Positions 8,871 to 17,946 are shown, numbered from the stretch's first letter. The stretch is DNA of 64,000 nucleotides from Streptomyces sp. D2-8 (GCF_023184515.1 NZ_JAAHBP010000024.1:103707-167706), one strand, 5' to 3'. Translations and numbers: made by a program. Notes: generated from the sequence alone by a model not told the origin.

Positions 8871-9575
8871 ATGCTCCGCATGACGAGACGGGACGCGGAC
8901 GCCGTGCTGCGCCGCTGCGCGGAGTGCGGCGGCTACGCGTACGGCGGTGCCCCCGGCTGTTCCGTGTGCCGCGACCTCGTGGACGGCATCGTCGAGGGGG
9001 AGTGGGCCGCCTTCCTGCGGCAGTGGGACACCGCCGCGGGCGGCGACCAGGAGCGGGAACTGGCCGGGATGGTCGCCGCCGAACCCGACCGGCACGACTG
9101 GCGGCCGGTGGACGCCGCCCTCGACCGGCTGGTGTGCCCCGACTGCGGTGACCGGCCCGCCCGCGGCCCGGCCGGCTGCCCGGGCTGCGACCGGGCGCAC
9201 GGCTTCCGCTACGCCGCGACCGAGACGGACCGGCCGGGCGTCCCGCCCGGCAACGAGCACGCGATCCGGGTCAACGTCTCGGTGGTGCGCAGGCCCCAGG
9301 TCACCTCGGAGAGCGAAGTGCTCGTCCGTCGCCTGCTGCTGCCCCTCCTGCTGGCCGGGTTCCTGCCCACGACCGAGGAAGCCCAGCGGTTCAGCGCACT
9401 CGTGAAGAAGAGCCCCCCGGGACGGAGGGCTCAACTGGCCGAACGGGCCGTGGAGGCGCTGGCCGAGGACTTCAGCCGAACGCGTCCCGCAGCGCGGGCA
9501 GCAGGGTCTTCTCCGACCAGTCCAGATACGCCGGCTGTGACTCACCGCCGATCTGGACGAGGGCGATCTCGGTGA
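8871..9575 (+). CDS. Zinc-ribbon protein of unknown function
   Basis: The product of up to 234 residues carries two Cys4 clusters: CAECGG..CSVC at about residues 16-33 and CPDCGD..CPGC at about 89-104, each able to bind zinc. The remainder is unassigned. ATG 8871 and ATG 8880 are both possible; no strong ribosome site separates them. The last 100 bp overlap the convergent LLM flavoprotein gene, and the final 35 residues look low-complexity, so the original stop may have been lost. Confidence 0.6.
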   Translation: MLRMTRRDADAVLRRCAECGGYAYGGAPGCSVCRDLVDGIVEGEWAAFLRQWDTAAGGDQERELAGMVAAEPDRHDWRPVDAALDRLVCPDCGDRPARGPAGCPGCDRAHGFRYAATETDRPGVPPGNEHAIRVNVSVVRRPQVTSESEVLVRRLLLPLLLAGFLPTTEEAQRFSALVKKSPPGRRAQLAERAVEALAEDFSRTRPAARAAGSSPTSPDTPAVTHRRSGRGRSR

Positions 9576-10443
9576 ACCCGGCCTCGGCGTACGGGCGGAC
9601 GGCCTCGACGAACGCGTCCGGGTCGTCACCGCACGGGATGGATGCGGCGACGTCGTCCTGCCGGACGAACTGGGTCGCCGCCTCGAAGGAATCCGGGTGC
9701 GGCAGCTCCGAGTTGACCTTCCAGCCGCTGCCGAACCAGCGGAACTGGGAGTGTGCCCGCTCGACGGCCGTGTCCCGGTCGGGGTCGTAGCAGACCGGCA
9801 GCTGGCCGACGCGGGGCTTGCCCTGGCCGCCGTGCCGGTCGAAGGCCTCCAGCAGCCCGGCCTTGGGCTCCGTGGCGATCACCAGGTCGCCGAGCCGGCC
9901 CGCGAGTTCGCACGACCGTTTCCCGGAGACGGCGATGCCGATGGGCGGGGCCTCGTCGGGCAGGTCCCACAGCCGGGCCGACTCGACGTCGAAGTGCGTG
10001 CCGCGATGGTTGACGTGGCCGCCCTCGAAGAGGGCGCGGATGATCTCCACGGCCTCCTCGAACATCTCGTGCCGCACGTCGACGGACGGCCAGCCGCCGC
10101 CCACCACGTGCTCGTTGAGGTTCTCGCCCGAGCCCAGCCCCAGCCGGAACCGGCCCTCGGACAGCAACTGCAGCGTCGCCGCCTTCTGCGCCACCACCGC
10201 CGGGTGGTAGCGGAACGTCGGGCACGTCACATACGTCATCAGCGGGATACGTGACGTGGCCTGGGCGGCCGCGCCGAGCACGGCCCACGCGTACGGCGAA
10301 TGGCCCTGCGAGCGCAGCCACGGGAAGTAGTGGTCCGAGGTCACCGAAAAGTCGAAGCCCGCCTCCTCGGCCCGTACCACGTGGTCGACGAGCTCTCGGG
10401 GGCCGGCCTGCTCGGTCATCATCGTGTATCCGATTTGCACCAT
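9472..10443 (-). CDS. LLM-class F420-dependent oxidoreductase
   Basis: A 323-residue TIM-barrel flavin/deazaflavin enzyme of the luciferase-like family. Family landmarks: MVQIGYTMM start, TSDHYFPWLRSQGHSPYAW, the Gly-rich LGLGSGENLNEHVVG and IAVSGKRSCELAGRLGD. The pattern is that of the F420 glucose-6-phosphate dehydrogenase-like group; cofactor F420 is inferred from family membership. Start ATG 10443. It is divergent from the serine hydrolase with only about 70 bp between starts, so the two promoters must be compact or overlap. Confidence 0.85.
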   Translation of the reverse strand: MVQIGYTMMTEQAGPRELVDHVVRAEEAGFDFSVTSDHYFPWLRSQGHSPYAWAVLGAAAQATSRIPLMTYVTCPTFRYHPAVVAQKAATLQLLSEGRFRLGLGSGENLNEHVVGGGWPSVDVRHEMFEEAVEIIRALFEGGHVNHRGTHFDVESARLWDLPDEAPPIGIAVSGKRSCELAGRLGDLVIATEPKAGLLEAFDRHGGQGKPRVGQLPVCYDPDRDTAVERAHSQFRWFGSGWKVNSELPHPDSFEAATQFVRQDDVAASIPCGDDPDAFVEAVRPYAEAGFTEIALVQIGGESQPAYLDWSEKTLLPALRDAFG

Positions 10444-10515
10444 AACCCGCGAGTCCCCTGACAGAAGGGCCGGAAACGGCTCGATCAAGGTCACGGACGG
10501 GTGCAGGATGCATCC

Positions 10516-11967
10516 ATGAGCGCTTCCGCCCTGCCGTCCTCCGGCCCCGCCGCCCAGGGGGTCGACCCCCGCGGTGTCCACGCCTTCCTCGACGCCCTCG
10601 AAGCCGCCCCCGGGATCGAGCCGCACAGCCTGATGATCATGCGGCACGGGCATCTGGTCGCCTCCGGCTGGTGGGCGCCGTACACCGCCGAACGCCCCCA
10701 TCTGCTGTACTCGCTCAGCAAGAGCTTCACCGGGACCGCCGCCGCCCTGGCCGAGGCCGACGGGCTGCTCGACTTCGACGCGCCCGTGATCTCGTACTTC
10801 CCGGAGTTCGAGGCCGACATCACCGACCCGCGCAGCCGGGCCATGCTCGTGCGGCACGTGGCGTCCATGGCGAGCGGCCATCGGCGGGACACCGTCGACG
10901 AGGCCTTCGGGCGGGACCCCGCCGAGCCCGTCCGGGGATTCCTGCTGCTGCCGCCGGACGGCGACCCGGGCACCGTCTTCGCCTACAACCAGCCCGCCAC
11001 CTACACGCTCGCCGCGATCGTCCAGCGGGTGACCGGGCAGCCGCTCACCGCGTATCTGCGGCCCCGGCTGCTGGATCCGCTGGGCATCGGTGACGTGGCC
11101 TGGCGGCGGGACCGCGCCGGCCGAGAGCTCGGCTTCAGCGGCCTGCACGCCACCACCGACGCGGTCGCCCGGCTCGGCCTGCTGTATCTGAACGACGGGC
11201 TCTGGGAGGGTCAGCGGCTGCTGCCGAGGGGATGGACGGCCCGGGCCTCGCAACCCCGCATTCCCACCGCCGGAGCCATGGGAGACGCGCAGCGGCAGGA
11301 CTGGGACCAGGGCTACGGCTATCAGTTCTGGACGTCCCGGCACGGCTACCGGGGCGACGGCGCGTACGGCCAGTTCTGCCTGGTGCTGCCGGAGCACGCC
11401 GCGGTGATCGCGGCGACCGCGGCGACCGAGGGGATGCAGGAGTACCTGAACCTGGTCTGGGAGCATCTGCTGCCCGCCTTCGGCCCCGAGCCGCTGACCG
11501 GCCGCGAGGCCGCCGACACGGAGCTGCGGGAGCGCCTCGGCCTGCTCGCGCTGCCGCCCGCGCCGGGCCGGCCCGCACCCCCGGAGCGGGACCGGGACTG
11601 GGCCGCCGCCGCGTTCGCGCCCTCCGCGGGGACCGGACCGGTCCGGTCGGCCGGGCTCGCCCGGGACACGGACGGCTGGATGCTCACGCTCACTGGAGAG
11701 GGGGACCGGCCGGACCACCCGGACCGGTTCGCCCTGCGCCTCGCCGGGAAGGGCTGGACGGTCGCCGAGGAACCCGTCCCGACCGCGGTGAGCGGCGGCT
11801 GGACCGATGCCGGCACGCTGGCCGTGGAGGTGCTGTTCCTGGAGACCCCGCACCGCCTGGCGCTGACCTGCTCCCTCGCGGACCGGACGCTCACCGCGTG
11901 CTGGCGCACCCAGCCGCTGCACGGCGGTAGGCTCGTCTCCCTGCGCGCCCCGCGCGGCTCAGGCTGA
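10516..11967 (+). CDS. Serine hydrolase, class C beta-lactamase/esterase family
   Basis: Penicillin-binding-protein-fold hydrolase of 483 residues. The nucleophile motif SLSK (SxxK, residues 66-69) lies in LLYSLSKSFTG, and a YxN motif in FAYNQPATY. The C-terminal third, after about residue 330, is a beta-rich extra domain. No signal peptide is seen, so it is probably cytoplasmic. Such proteins are esterases or D-aminopeptidases more often than true beta-lactamases. GTG 10501 is an alternative start. The stop overlaps the convergent pseudokinase gene by 9 bp. Confidence 0.85.
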   Translation: MSASALPSSGPAAQGVDPRGVHAFLDALEAAPGIEPHSLMIMRHGHLVASGWWAPYTAERPHLLYSLSKSFTGTAAALAEADGLLDFDAPVISYFPEFEADITDPRSRAMLVRHVASMASGHRRDTVDEAFGRDPAEPVRGFLLLPPDGDPGTVFAYNQPATYTLAAIVQRVTGQPLTAYLRPRLLDPLGIGDVAWRRDRAGRELGFSGLHATTDAVARLGLLYLNDGLWEGQRLLPRGWTARASQPRIPTAGAMGDAQRQDWDQGYGYQFWTSRHGYRGDGAYGQFCLVLPEHAAVIAATAATEGMQEYLNLVWEHLLPAFGPEPLTGREAADTELRERLGLLALPPAPGRPAPPERDRDWAAAAFAPSAGTGPVRSAGLARDTDGWMLTLTGEGDRPDHPDRFALRLAGKGWTVAEEPVPTAVSGGWTDAGTLAVEVLFLETPHRLALTCSLADRTLTACWRTQPLHGGRLVSLRAPRGSG

Positions 11968-13617
11968 GCCCGGCCGGAAGGTCTTGAGGATGGTGCGCAA
12001 CGCCTCCTGGTTCGCGGCGTCCTCCCAGTCGGCGTCCGGGGTCGTCCAGCGCAGCGAGAAGCTCCGGCCCTCACCCAGCAGGAACCCCCGGCCGAAGGTG
12101 TGGACCCGGGTGCCGTCGGCATCCGCGGTCCATTCCATGTCGGCGGCCTCGCGTCCCTGGTACGTCGTCGCGCGGATCGCTCCGATCCGCTCGTAGTCGT
12201 CGGCCTCCTCCTTGAGGTTCGGCTCGACTTCGTCCCGCCACACGGCCACGGGGTCCGGGCCCACCCGCTCGCTGTAGGTGACGGCCAGCGTGCGGTCGTC
12301 ACCCTCGGCACCGAAGACGACCCGGTACCTCAGATCGCCCTGGCGGTCGGTGTCCACCCGCTTCCAGCCCTCGGGGAGCGCGACGGAGAAACCCTCCGCC
12401 GCCCGGTAGCGCTGGAAACCGGCCGGCAGGGCCGTGGCCGGGGCGGACGGTGTGGGAGTGGGAGTGGGGGACGGGGACGAGGGAGTGGGCGTGGGCGAGG
12501 GGGACTTGGGAGGGCTGGGCGCCCCGGAGGGTTCGGGGGTGTCGCCGCCGGTGCCCTCGCCCGGCGTGGCGGCGGAGGCCGGCGGCCGGGCCGGTGATTC
12601 GGCCGCGTCGCTGGCGCTGTCAGTGCCGGGCAGCCCCTGGGTCGAGGCGAGCACGGCGACCGCTACGGTGACGACGGCCAGGGCCGTTCCCACCACCATG
12701 GTCCGTCTGCTCCACGCGGGGCTCCCCGTCCGCACCGCGGTGTAGGCGCCGCGCAGCCGCGGGCCCGGCGCCGCGGCCAGGGCGGCCTCGGGGTCCTCGC
12801 TGAGCGCGCGGGTCAGCGCCTCACGCACCACCGGGCGGGTCAGCCGCTCCCGGGAGTCCTTGCGGAGCAGCCCCTGCACGACCCGGGTGAGCGGCCCGGC
12901 GCGCACCGGGGTGCGCAGCGGCAGCCGGTCCACGCCCTTGAGGGTGTTCTCCGGGCGTCCCCGGTCCCGGAAGGGCGGGCGCCCCTCGACCATGGTGTAC
13001 AGGATCGCGCCCAGCGCCCACAGGTCGGCCGCGGGACCGATGCGCTGGTCACGGGCCTGCTCCGGGGAGGCGTACGCGGGGGCCGTGAGACGGGGCGCGA
13101 AGGTCGCGCCGGCCAGGCCGAAGCCGGTGACGACGACCGAGTGGTCCTCCCGTACGAACACCTGGCCGGGGCTGAGTTCGCCGTGCGTGATGCCCTCGGC
13201 GTGCGCGGCGTCCAGCACGTCGAGCAGCTCCAGGCCGATCCGGGCCGCCCGCACGTAGTTGAACGTGCCCTGCTCCGAGAGGAGTTCGCCGAGCGGGGTG
13301 CCGTCGATCCACTCGTTGACGGTCCACAGGGCGCCGGCCTCGTCGACGGCGTCGACGACCGCGGCGATCCGGCCGGGGCAGAGCAGCGCCATGCTCTCGG
13401 TCGTGCGCAGCAGGCGGGCGGCGGCCCGGCGCTCGGCTCCGCGCGGGTCGTCCGGAAGCCCGATCTGGGTCACGAGGCACGGTCGGGAGATCTCGCCGGC
13501 CCCGGTGTCCTCGGCATACCAGCAGATGCGGTTGGTCTCGCGCTGGATGATCTCGAGCAGCCGGTACCGGCCGGCGACCAACTGGTGTGTGGAGACGTGC
13601 GCCCTGCCCATGGCCAT
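11959..13617 (-). CDS. Membrane-anchored Ser/Thr pseudokinase
   Basis: A 552-residue protein: kinase-like domain (about 15-275), one membrane helix (about 306-325), a Pro/Ser/Thr-rich linker (about 335-400) and an extracellular domain (about 405-550). The fold is recognisable by AYASPEQARD (APE), ADLWALGAILYTMVEG and the C-lobe. However, HRD is HGE (145-147), the catalytic-loop Asn is Gln152, DFG is GFG (165-167), and no Gly-rich loop or VAIK lysine is seen. It should not phosphorylate and may be a scaffold or sensor, like mycobacterial MviN. Start ATG 13617 or 13611. Confidence 0.85.
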   Translation of the reverse strand: MAMGRAHVSTHQLVAGRYRLLEIIQRETNRICWYAEDTGAGEISRPCLVTQIGLPDDPRGAERRAAARLLRTTESMALLCPGRIAAVVDAVDEAGALWTVNEWIDGTPLGELLSEQGTFNYVRAARIGLELLDVLDAAHAEGITHGELSPGQVFVREDHSVVVTGFGLAGATFAPRLTAPAYASPEQARDQRIGPAADLWALGAILYTMVEGRPPFRDRGRPENTLKGVDRLPLRTPVRAGPLTRVVQGLLRKDSRERLTRPVVREALTRALSEDPEAALAAAPGPRLRGAYTAVRTGSPAWSRRTMVVGTALAVVTVAVAVLASTQGLPGTDSASDAAESPARPPASAATPGEGTGGDTPEPSGAPSPPKSPSPTPTPSSPSPTPTPTPSAPATALPAGFQRYRAAEGFSVALPEGWKRVDTDRQGDLRYRVVFGAEGDDRTLAVTYSERVGPDPVAVWRDEVEPNLKEEADDYERIGAIRATTYQGREAADMEWTADADGTRVHTFGRGFLLGEGRSFSLRWTTPDADWEDAANQEALRTILKTFRPGSA

Positions 13618-13954
13618 CCCTCGCTGGAAACCTGGCTCTCACCTTTTCCAGAGGTACGGAGAGTGAGGCGGCCTGCGTTCAATCGGATCGCAACTCCGTC
13701 TTCATTCTTGCCTTTTGTTCAAGAGATGGGAGCAAGTGTGCGAGGAAACACGGTCTTTCGCGGGCTCCGGCGCGGTTCACCTCGGCCGCCCCGAGGCTCC
13801 GCGGGCGCGGGGGGAATTCGCCCGCCGCCGCCCGCGGATTCGCAAATTCTTGCCCGGCCTGGTGGTAACCGCCGGTAAATGCGGAGGTGTACAACGTCTG
13901 AACTCGGAGCCCTCCGATGAATTCCGCGACGGATTCCCGGAGAGGGCCGGAACG
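13618..13954. other. Intergenic region upstream of the pseudokinase
   Basis: About 337 bp with no gene. An unusually AT-rich patch at about 13675-13740 is the likely promoter of the pseudokinase on the minus strand. A GC-rich stretch at about 13755-13820 can fold and may terminate the upstream minus-strand enzyme gene that ends at 13955. No repeat or RNA gene was recognised. Confidence 0.4.
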
Positions 13955-14914
13955 TCAGCGCAGACCGAAGCGACGCGCCCAGGCGAACAGGTCGCCCGTC
14001 GTCGCGTTGCCCCCGCACACCACCAGGCCGAGCCGGGTCCCGTCGCCGACCCGCTCCAGGACCTGCCGGGCCGCGGGCAGCAGACAGCCGGCCGCCGGTT
14101 CGGCCCACACCTTGGCGTGGTCGGCCAGGTCCAGCGAGCCCTGCACGGCCTCCCGGTCGGGAACCACCAGAACCTCGGTGACCAGGGCGGAGACGTGGTC
14201 GTACGTCAGCTGTGACACGGACGGGGCGCTGAGGGTGGAGACGATCGACGACAGGGCGACCGGCCGCGGGCCGCCCGCCGTCAGCGCCTCGGACATGGCC
14301 TGCGCGCCCTCGGTCTCCACGCCCCACACCCGCACCCCGGGCCGGCACGCCCGCAGCGCGGCGGCGACACCGGCGATCAGGCCGCCGCCCCCGATGCTGA
14401 CCAGTACGTCGGTGAGCTCGCCGGCGTCGGCGGCGAACTCCAGCCCGACCGTGCCCTGTCCGGCGATCACCACCGGGTCGTCGAAGGGGTGGACCAGGGT
14501 CATCCCCTCCTGCTGGAGCCGCGTCATGAGCGCGAACGCCCCGTCCATGTCGTCGGTCAGCCGCACCGACGCGCCGGCCGCCTCCGCGACCTCCACGGCA
14601 CGGGCGGGTGCCGTGCGCGGCATCACCACCGTGGCCTTCACATCGAGGGCCGCGGCCATGACCGCGAGGGCGATCCCGTGGTTGCCGCCGCTGACCGCCA
14701 CCACCCCGGCGGCCCGTTCGGCCTCGCCAAGCGACAGCAGCTTCGCCGTGGCCCCGCGCGCCTTGAACGAGCCGGTGCGCTGCAGCAGTTCGAGCTTCGC
14801 GGTGACCGGGGCACCGAGCAGTGCGGACAGCCCAGGGCTGTCCACGGTCGGGGTCCGCACGACGTGCCCGGCGATCCGCCCGGCCGCGGCTTCGATCTCC
14901 GAGATGCCGATCAT
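13955..14914 (-). CDS. PLP-dependent threonine dehydratase / serine racemase family enzyme
   Basis: Fold type II PLP enzyme of 319 residues. Lys51 in RTGSFKARGA binds PLP, SGGNHG grips the phosphate side, and SIGGGGLIAG is the Gly-rich phosphate loop. There is no C-terminal ACT domain, so it is the short catabolic/racemase type rather than biosynthetic IlvA. It probably deaminates threonine or serine, or interconverts L- and D-serine or hydroxyaspartate. ATG 14914 is supported by GGAAGG 9 nt upstream; the in-frame ATG at 14923 is too close to that site. Confidence 0.85.
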   Translation of the reverse strand: MIGISEIEAAAGRIAGHVVRTPTVDSPGLSALLGAPVTAKLELLQRTGSFKARGATAKLLSLGEAERAAGVVAVSGGNHGIALAVMAAALDVKATVVMPRTAPARAVEVAEAAGASVRLTDDMDGAFALMTRLQQEGMTLVHPFDDPVVIAGQGTVGLEFAADAGELTDVLVSIGGGGLIAGVAAALRACRPGVRVWGVETEGAQAMSEALTAGGPRPVALSSIVSTLSAPSVSQLTYDHVSALVTEVLVVPDREAVQGSLDLADHAKVWAEPAAGCLLPAARQVLERVGDGTRLGLVVCGGNATTGDLFAWARRFGLR

Positions 14915-15117
14915 GGCAGCCATCCTTCCGGCGCGGGGTCGCGAAACGCGCCGTGTCGAACCCTGACGCGCGCAGGGGGCCGAGGTCAACGCGGTACCGG
15001 GGCGGTGCGAGGGCAGGCGCTCGGCGCGGCTGCGCGGCCGCGGGGGTCGCTCCAGCCGTGCCGATCGCCCTTCCCTCGCCGGTGGCTAGGGCCATGGAGC
15101 GACCTTGCCTCCCGACG

Positions 15118-15700
15118 TTCCGGCGTCGGGCCACGTGAGGCAGGTGAGGAGCGCGCGCAGTTCTCCGGCGGTCCTGCGGCCGACGGCACCCGGAGGGCGC
15201 CGTGGTGCCGTCCCGCGCGGGTTGTTGTGGCGGTGTGCCCCCGCCCGCGCGCCGGCTGTTGGTGTCGGTCATGCCTCGCGCCGGATCAGGTGGGAGGGCA
15301 GCGATCACAGTCCGCCGGCGGGCCCTGCGGCCGACGGTCCGCAGGTTGCCATGGCGGCCGTGCGGAGATCCCCTGCCCGCCCGCCTTCAGGCGCCGCGCC
15401 GCGCCAGGTGGGCGAGGAGCGAGCGCAGTTCGACGGCGAGGCCCGCGGCCGATGGCACCCAGGGGTGTGCCGTGGTGCTCGTCCCCCGCCGGTTGCCATG
15501 GCCGCGCGGCGTGCCCCCTGCCTGCCGGCGTTTAGGCGTCGTGTCGCGCCAGGTGGGCGAGGAGCGAGCGACGTTCGCGGGCGGGCCCTGCGGTCGACGG
15601 CATCAAGGGGCGCCCGCGCGGAGTGCCCCTGCCCGCCCGCGTTCAGGCGTCTCGTCGCGCCAGGTGGGCGAGGAGCGAGCGCAGTTCGGCGGCGGGTGCT
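15118..15700. repeat. Five degenerate tandem copies of the polyprenyl synthase 3' end
   Basis: A CAGGTG(GGC)GAG core recurs at 15141, 15287, 15405, 15550 and 15661. Each copy is followed by related blocks ending in a GC(G/C)GCC-rich stretch and a TTCAGGCG-like element before the next core (15386, 15531 and 15642 for the last three). Spacings are about 146, 118, 145 and 111 bp. The copy at 15642 is the real end of the polyprenyl synthase gene, including its stop; the other four lie downstream of it on the minus strand and have drifted. No gene is supported in 14915-15642. Confidence 0.85.
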
Positions 15701-16878
15701 GCGGCCAACGGCACGTCGGCGAGTGCCCTCTCGACAGCGGTGATGTGGCGTCGGGCCTCCGCCATCGCCGCCGAACGGCCGCCCGCCTCCTCGATCAGCG
15801 CCGCCGCCGTCTCGGGCGCGTCGCCGGACTCCAGGAGTGCCGCGATCCGGTCGCCCCTCGGGGAATCGAGCGCCACCAGCACCGGGAACGTCTTCTTCCG
15901 CTCGCGCAGATCACCGTGGACCGGCTTGCCGGTGACACGGGGATCGCCCCATACCCCCAGCACGTCGTCGACGATCTGGAACGCGACCCCCAGATGCCGG
16001 CCCGCCCGGTCGAGCGCGCCGACCGTCTCGGGGCCGGCGCCCCCGAGCACGGCACCCAGCGCCGCCGCGCAGCCCAGCAGCGCTCCCGTCTTGTGCTCCG
16101 CCATCGCCCGGTACTCGTCCGGCCGTACCCGCTCCGTCCCCGTCCACGGACGGTCGGCGAACAGCAGGTCGTCCGCCTGCCCGCGCACCAGGTCGCCCAG
16201 CGCCACGGACAGTGTCCGCACGGCCCCGGCGCCGCCCGGCTGCGCGGCCAGCGTCTCGACGGCCAGGGCGAACAGCGCGTCGCCCGCGAGTACCGCGGGC
16301 CCCGTGCCGTAGGCCTTCCACACGGTCGGGCGGCGGCGCCGGTCCGCGTCGCCGTCCATGATGTCGTCGTGCAGCAGGGAGAACGTGTGCACCAGTTCCA
16401 CCGCGACGGCCGCCGCCACCCCGGCCCGCTCCGGCGCACCGGCCGCCTCGGCCCCGAGCACCGCGAGCGCCTGCCGTACGCCCTTGCCGCCGGAGGCGAC
16501 GGCCGGCGCACCGCCGACCTCGCACCAGCCGAAGGAGTAGGCGGCCATCTCGCCGACCCAGGGGTGCAGCCGGCCGACCGCTTCTTCCAGGGCGGGCCGG
16601 ACCAGGGCGCGGCAGCGGTCGAGGACCCGTGGGGCGTCGCAGGTGCCGGCCCGGAGATCGTGCGGCTCGCCCTGCCGTGCTGTCCGTGCCGTGGCGGGCG
16701 CCTCGGACACCGCGTCCTGCCGCGGCGGCCTGGCGGTTGCCGGGACCGGAGCCGCCGGGCCCTGGCGTGCCGCTGCCGCCGGTCCGGCTCCGCGGGACGG
16801 CGGCGCCTGCGTGGCCGGGGGCGATGCCGCCCCATTGCTCCGCCGCGCTGCCTTCACCGTCGTCGGCAGCGCCGTCAC
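15643..16878 (-). CDS. Polyprenyl diphosphate synthase with long disordered N-terminus
   Basis: Trans-isoprenyl diphosphate synthase that joins isopentenyl diphosphate units to allylic diphosphates; the chain length is probably C15-C20. The first Asp-rich motif DDIMD is at residues 171-175 and the second is in QIVDDVLGVWGD. The first 80 or so residues are low-complexity Pro/Ala/Arg/Gln. Such a tail marks the polyprenyl transferase cargo of family 2 encapsulins, but no encapsulin gene is in the window. The GTG start overlaps the TPR gene stop by 4 bp (GTGA), so translation is coupled. Degenerate copies of its 3' end lie just downstream. Confidence 0.88.
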   Translation of the reverse strand: MTALPTTVKAARRSNGAASPPATQAPPSRGAGPAAAARQGPAAPVPATARPPRQDAVSEAPATARTARQGEPHDLRAGTCDAPRVLDRCRALVRPALEEAVGRLHPWVGEMAAYSFGWCEVGGAPAVASGGKGVRQALAVLGAEAAGAPERAGVAAAVAVELVHTFSLLHDDIMDGDADRRRRPTVWKAYGTGPAVLAGDALFALAVETLAAQPGGAGAVRTLSVALGDLVRGQADDLLFADRPWTGTERVRPDEYRAMAEHKTGALLGCAAALGAVLGGAGPETVGALDRAGRHLGVAFQIVDDVLGVWGDPRVTGKPVHGDLRERKKTFPVLVALDSPRGDRIAALLESGDAPETAAALIEEAGGRSAAMAEARRHITAVERALADVPLAAAPAAELRSLLAHLARRDA

Positions 16879-17930
16879 AGTGCCGCCTCCGTCGCCCGCT
16901 CGGCCGTCGGTATGCCGAGTTCCTCGTGGGCCCGGGCCACCATCCGGCGGGCGTGCTGCAGACCGATGCGCTCCAGCATGCCCTCGAGATCGGCCAGTTC
17001 GGCCGCCGTCTCGTCACGGTCGCGACCCAGTCGGGCCAGGGCCTTGGCGAGCCCCAGGCGCGACAAAGCCTCCCCGCGCGGCTCGCTCATCTCGCGGAAC
17101 TCCTCGAGCGCCTGCTCGTACAGCTCCCGCGCCCGCCCGTAACGCCCCGCCCGGTACAGGACGTTGCCGCGCATCTTGTGGTTGTAGGCCAGCGCGCTGG
17201 ACAGCCGCATCGCACGGCACGTCGTCTCCGCCTCGCTCAGCAGCTCCAGGGCCCGCTCGGTGTCCCCGTCGCGCACCGACACCACATCGGCCAGCCCGCG
17301 CAGCGCCCAGGCGTGGCCGCGCCGGTCGTCGGCACGAGCGGCGATTTCGGCGGCTTCCTCGAACAGGGCGTACGCGCTGTCGTAGCGCCCGGTGTTGCGG
17401 TGCATCTGCGCGATGCCCTCCAGCGCCCACACCGTGTGCCGCGCCTCCCCGCGCCGCCGGGCCTCGGCGAGCAACTGCTCGTGCAGCCGGCCCACGGCCT
17501 CGTAGTCGCCCTGGATGCGGCCGGTCTCGGCCAGGCCGGCCAGCGAGTAGCCGCGCACGACGATGTCCCCGCCCCGTTCGCCGAGGTCGGCCGCCAGCCG
17601 GAGCAGCCTGCGGGCCAGCGGGAGCGCGCCGCGCTGCCGGGCCAGCGTGCCGCCGCTCCACAGCGCCCAGGCCATGGCGCCGACGTCCCCGGCCTGCCGG
17701 GCCGCGCGGTAGCTCGCCTTCCAGGCCCGGTCCGCGTCCTCGACCCGGCCCAGCCGACGGTGCGCCTCGGCCACCGCGAGTCCGGAACGCGCCGCCTCCC
17801 CGGGCTGTCCGGCGCGCTCCGCCGCCCTCAACTGCTCGGTACCGGCGGCCAGGACGTCGGTCAGTGAGGAGTTGACGGACAGGGTGGTGAGCGCGCCCTG
17901 GTACTCCGGGGCGAATGCCTTGCCGTACAT
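16875..17930 (-). CDS. Tetratricopeptide repeat protein
   Basis: A 351-residue all-helical protein of consecutive TPR units from about residue 25 to the end (GLAVAEAHRRLGRVEDADRAW, WALEGIAQMHRNTGRYDSAY, MRGNVLYRAGRYGRARELYEQ). It is cytoplasmic with no signal. ATG 17930 (MYGKAFAPEYQGAL) is chosen; the open frame upstream runs through the operator array and is not coding. It is cotranscribed with the polyprenyl synthase, so it may scaffold or regulate terpenoid synthesis; that role is inferred from position only. Confidence 0.82.
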   Translation of the reverse strand: MYGKAFAPEYQGALTTLSVNSSLTDVLAAGTEQLRAAERAGQPGEAARSGLAVAEAHRRLGRVEDADRAWKASYRAARQAGDVGAMAWALWSGGTLARQRGALPLARRLLRLAADLGERGGDIVVRGYSLAGLAETGRIQGDYEAVGRLHEQLLAEARRRGEARHTVWALEGIAQMHRNTGRYDSAYALFEEAAEIAARADDRRGHAWALRGLADVVSVRDGDTERALELLSEAETTCRAMRLSSALAYNHKMRGNVLYRAGRYGRARELYEQALEEFREMSEPRGEALSRLGLAKALARLGRDRDETAAELADLEGMLERIGLQHARRMVARAHEELGIPTAERATEAAL

Positions 17931-17946
17931 CGATGCCTTTCGGTCC

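Noticed and set aside
15105..17142. Plus-strand open frames across the repeat array (RQVGEERAQF-like repeats)
   Set aside because: The repeated peptide only mirrors the DNA repeats copied from the antisense polyprenyl synthase end; no ribosome site.
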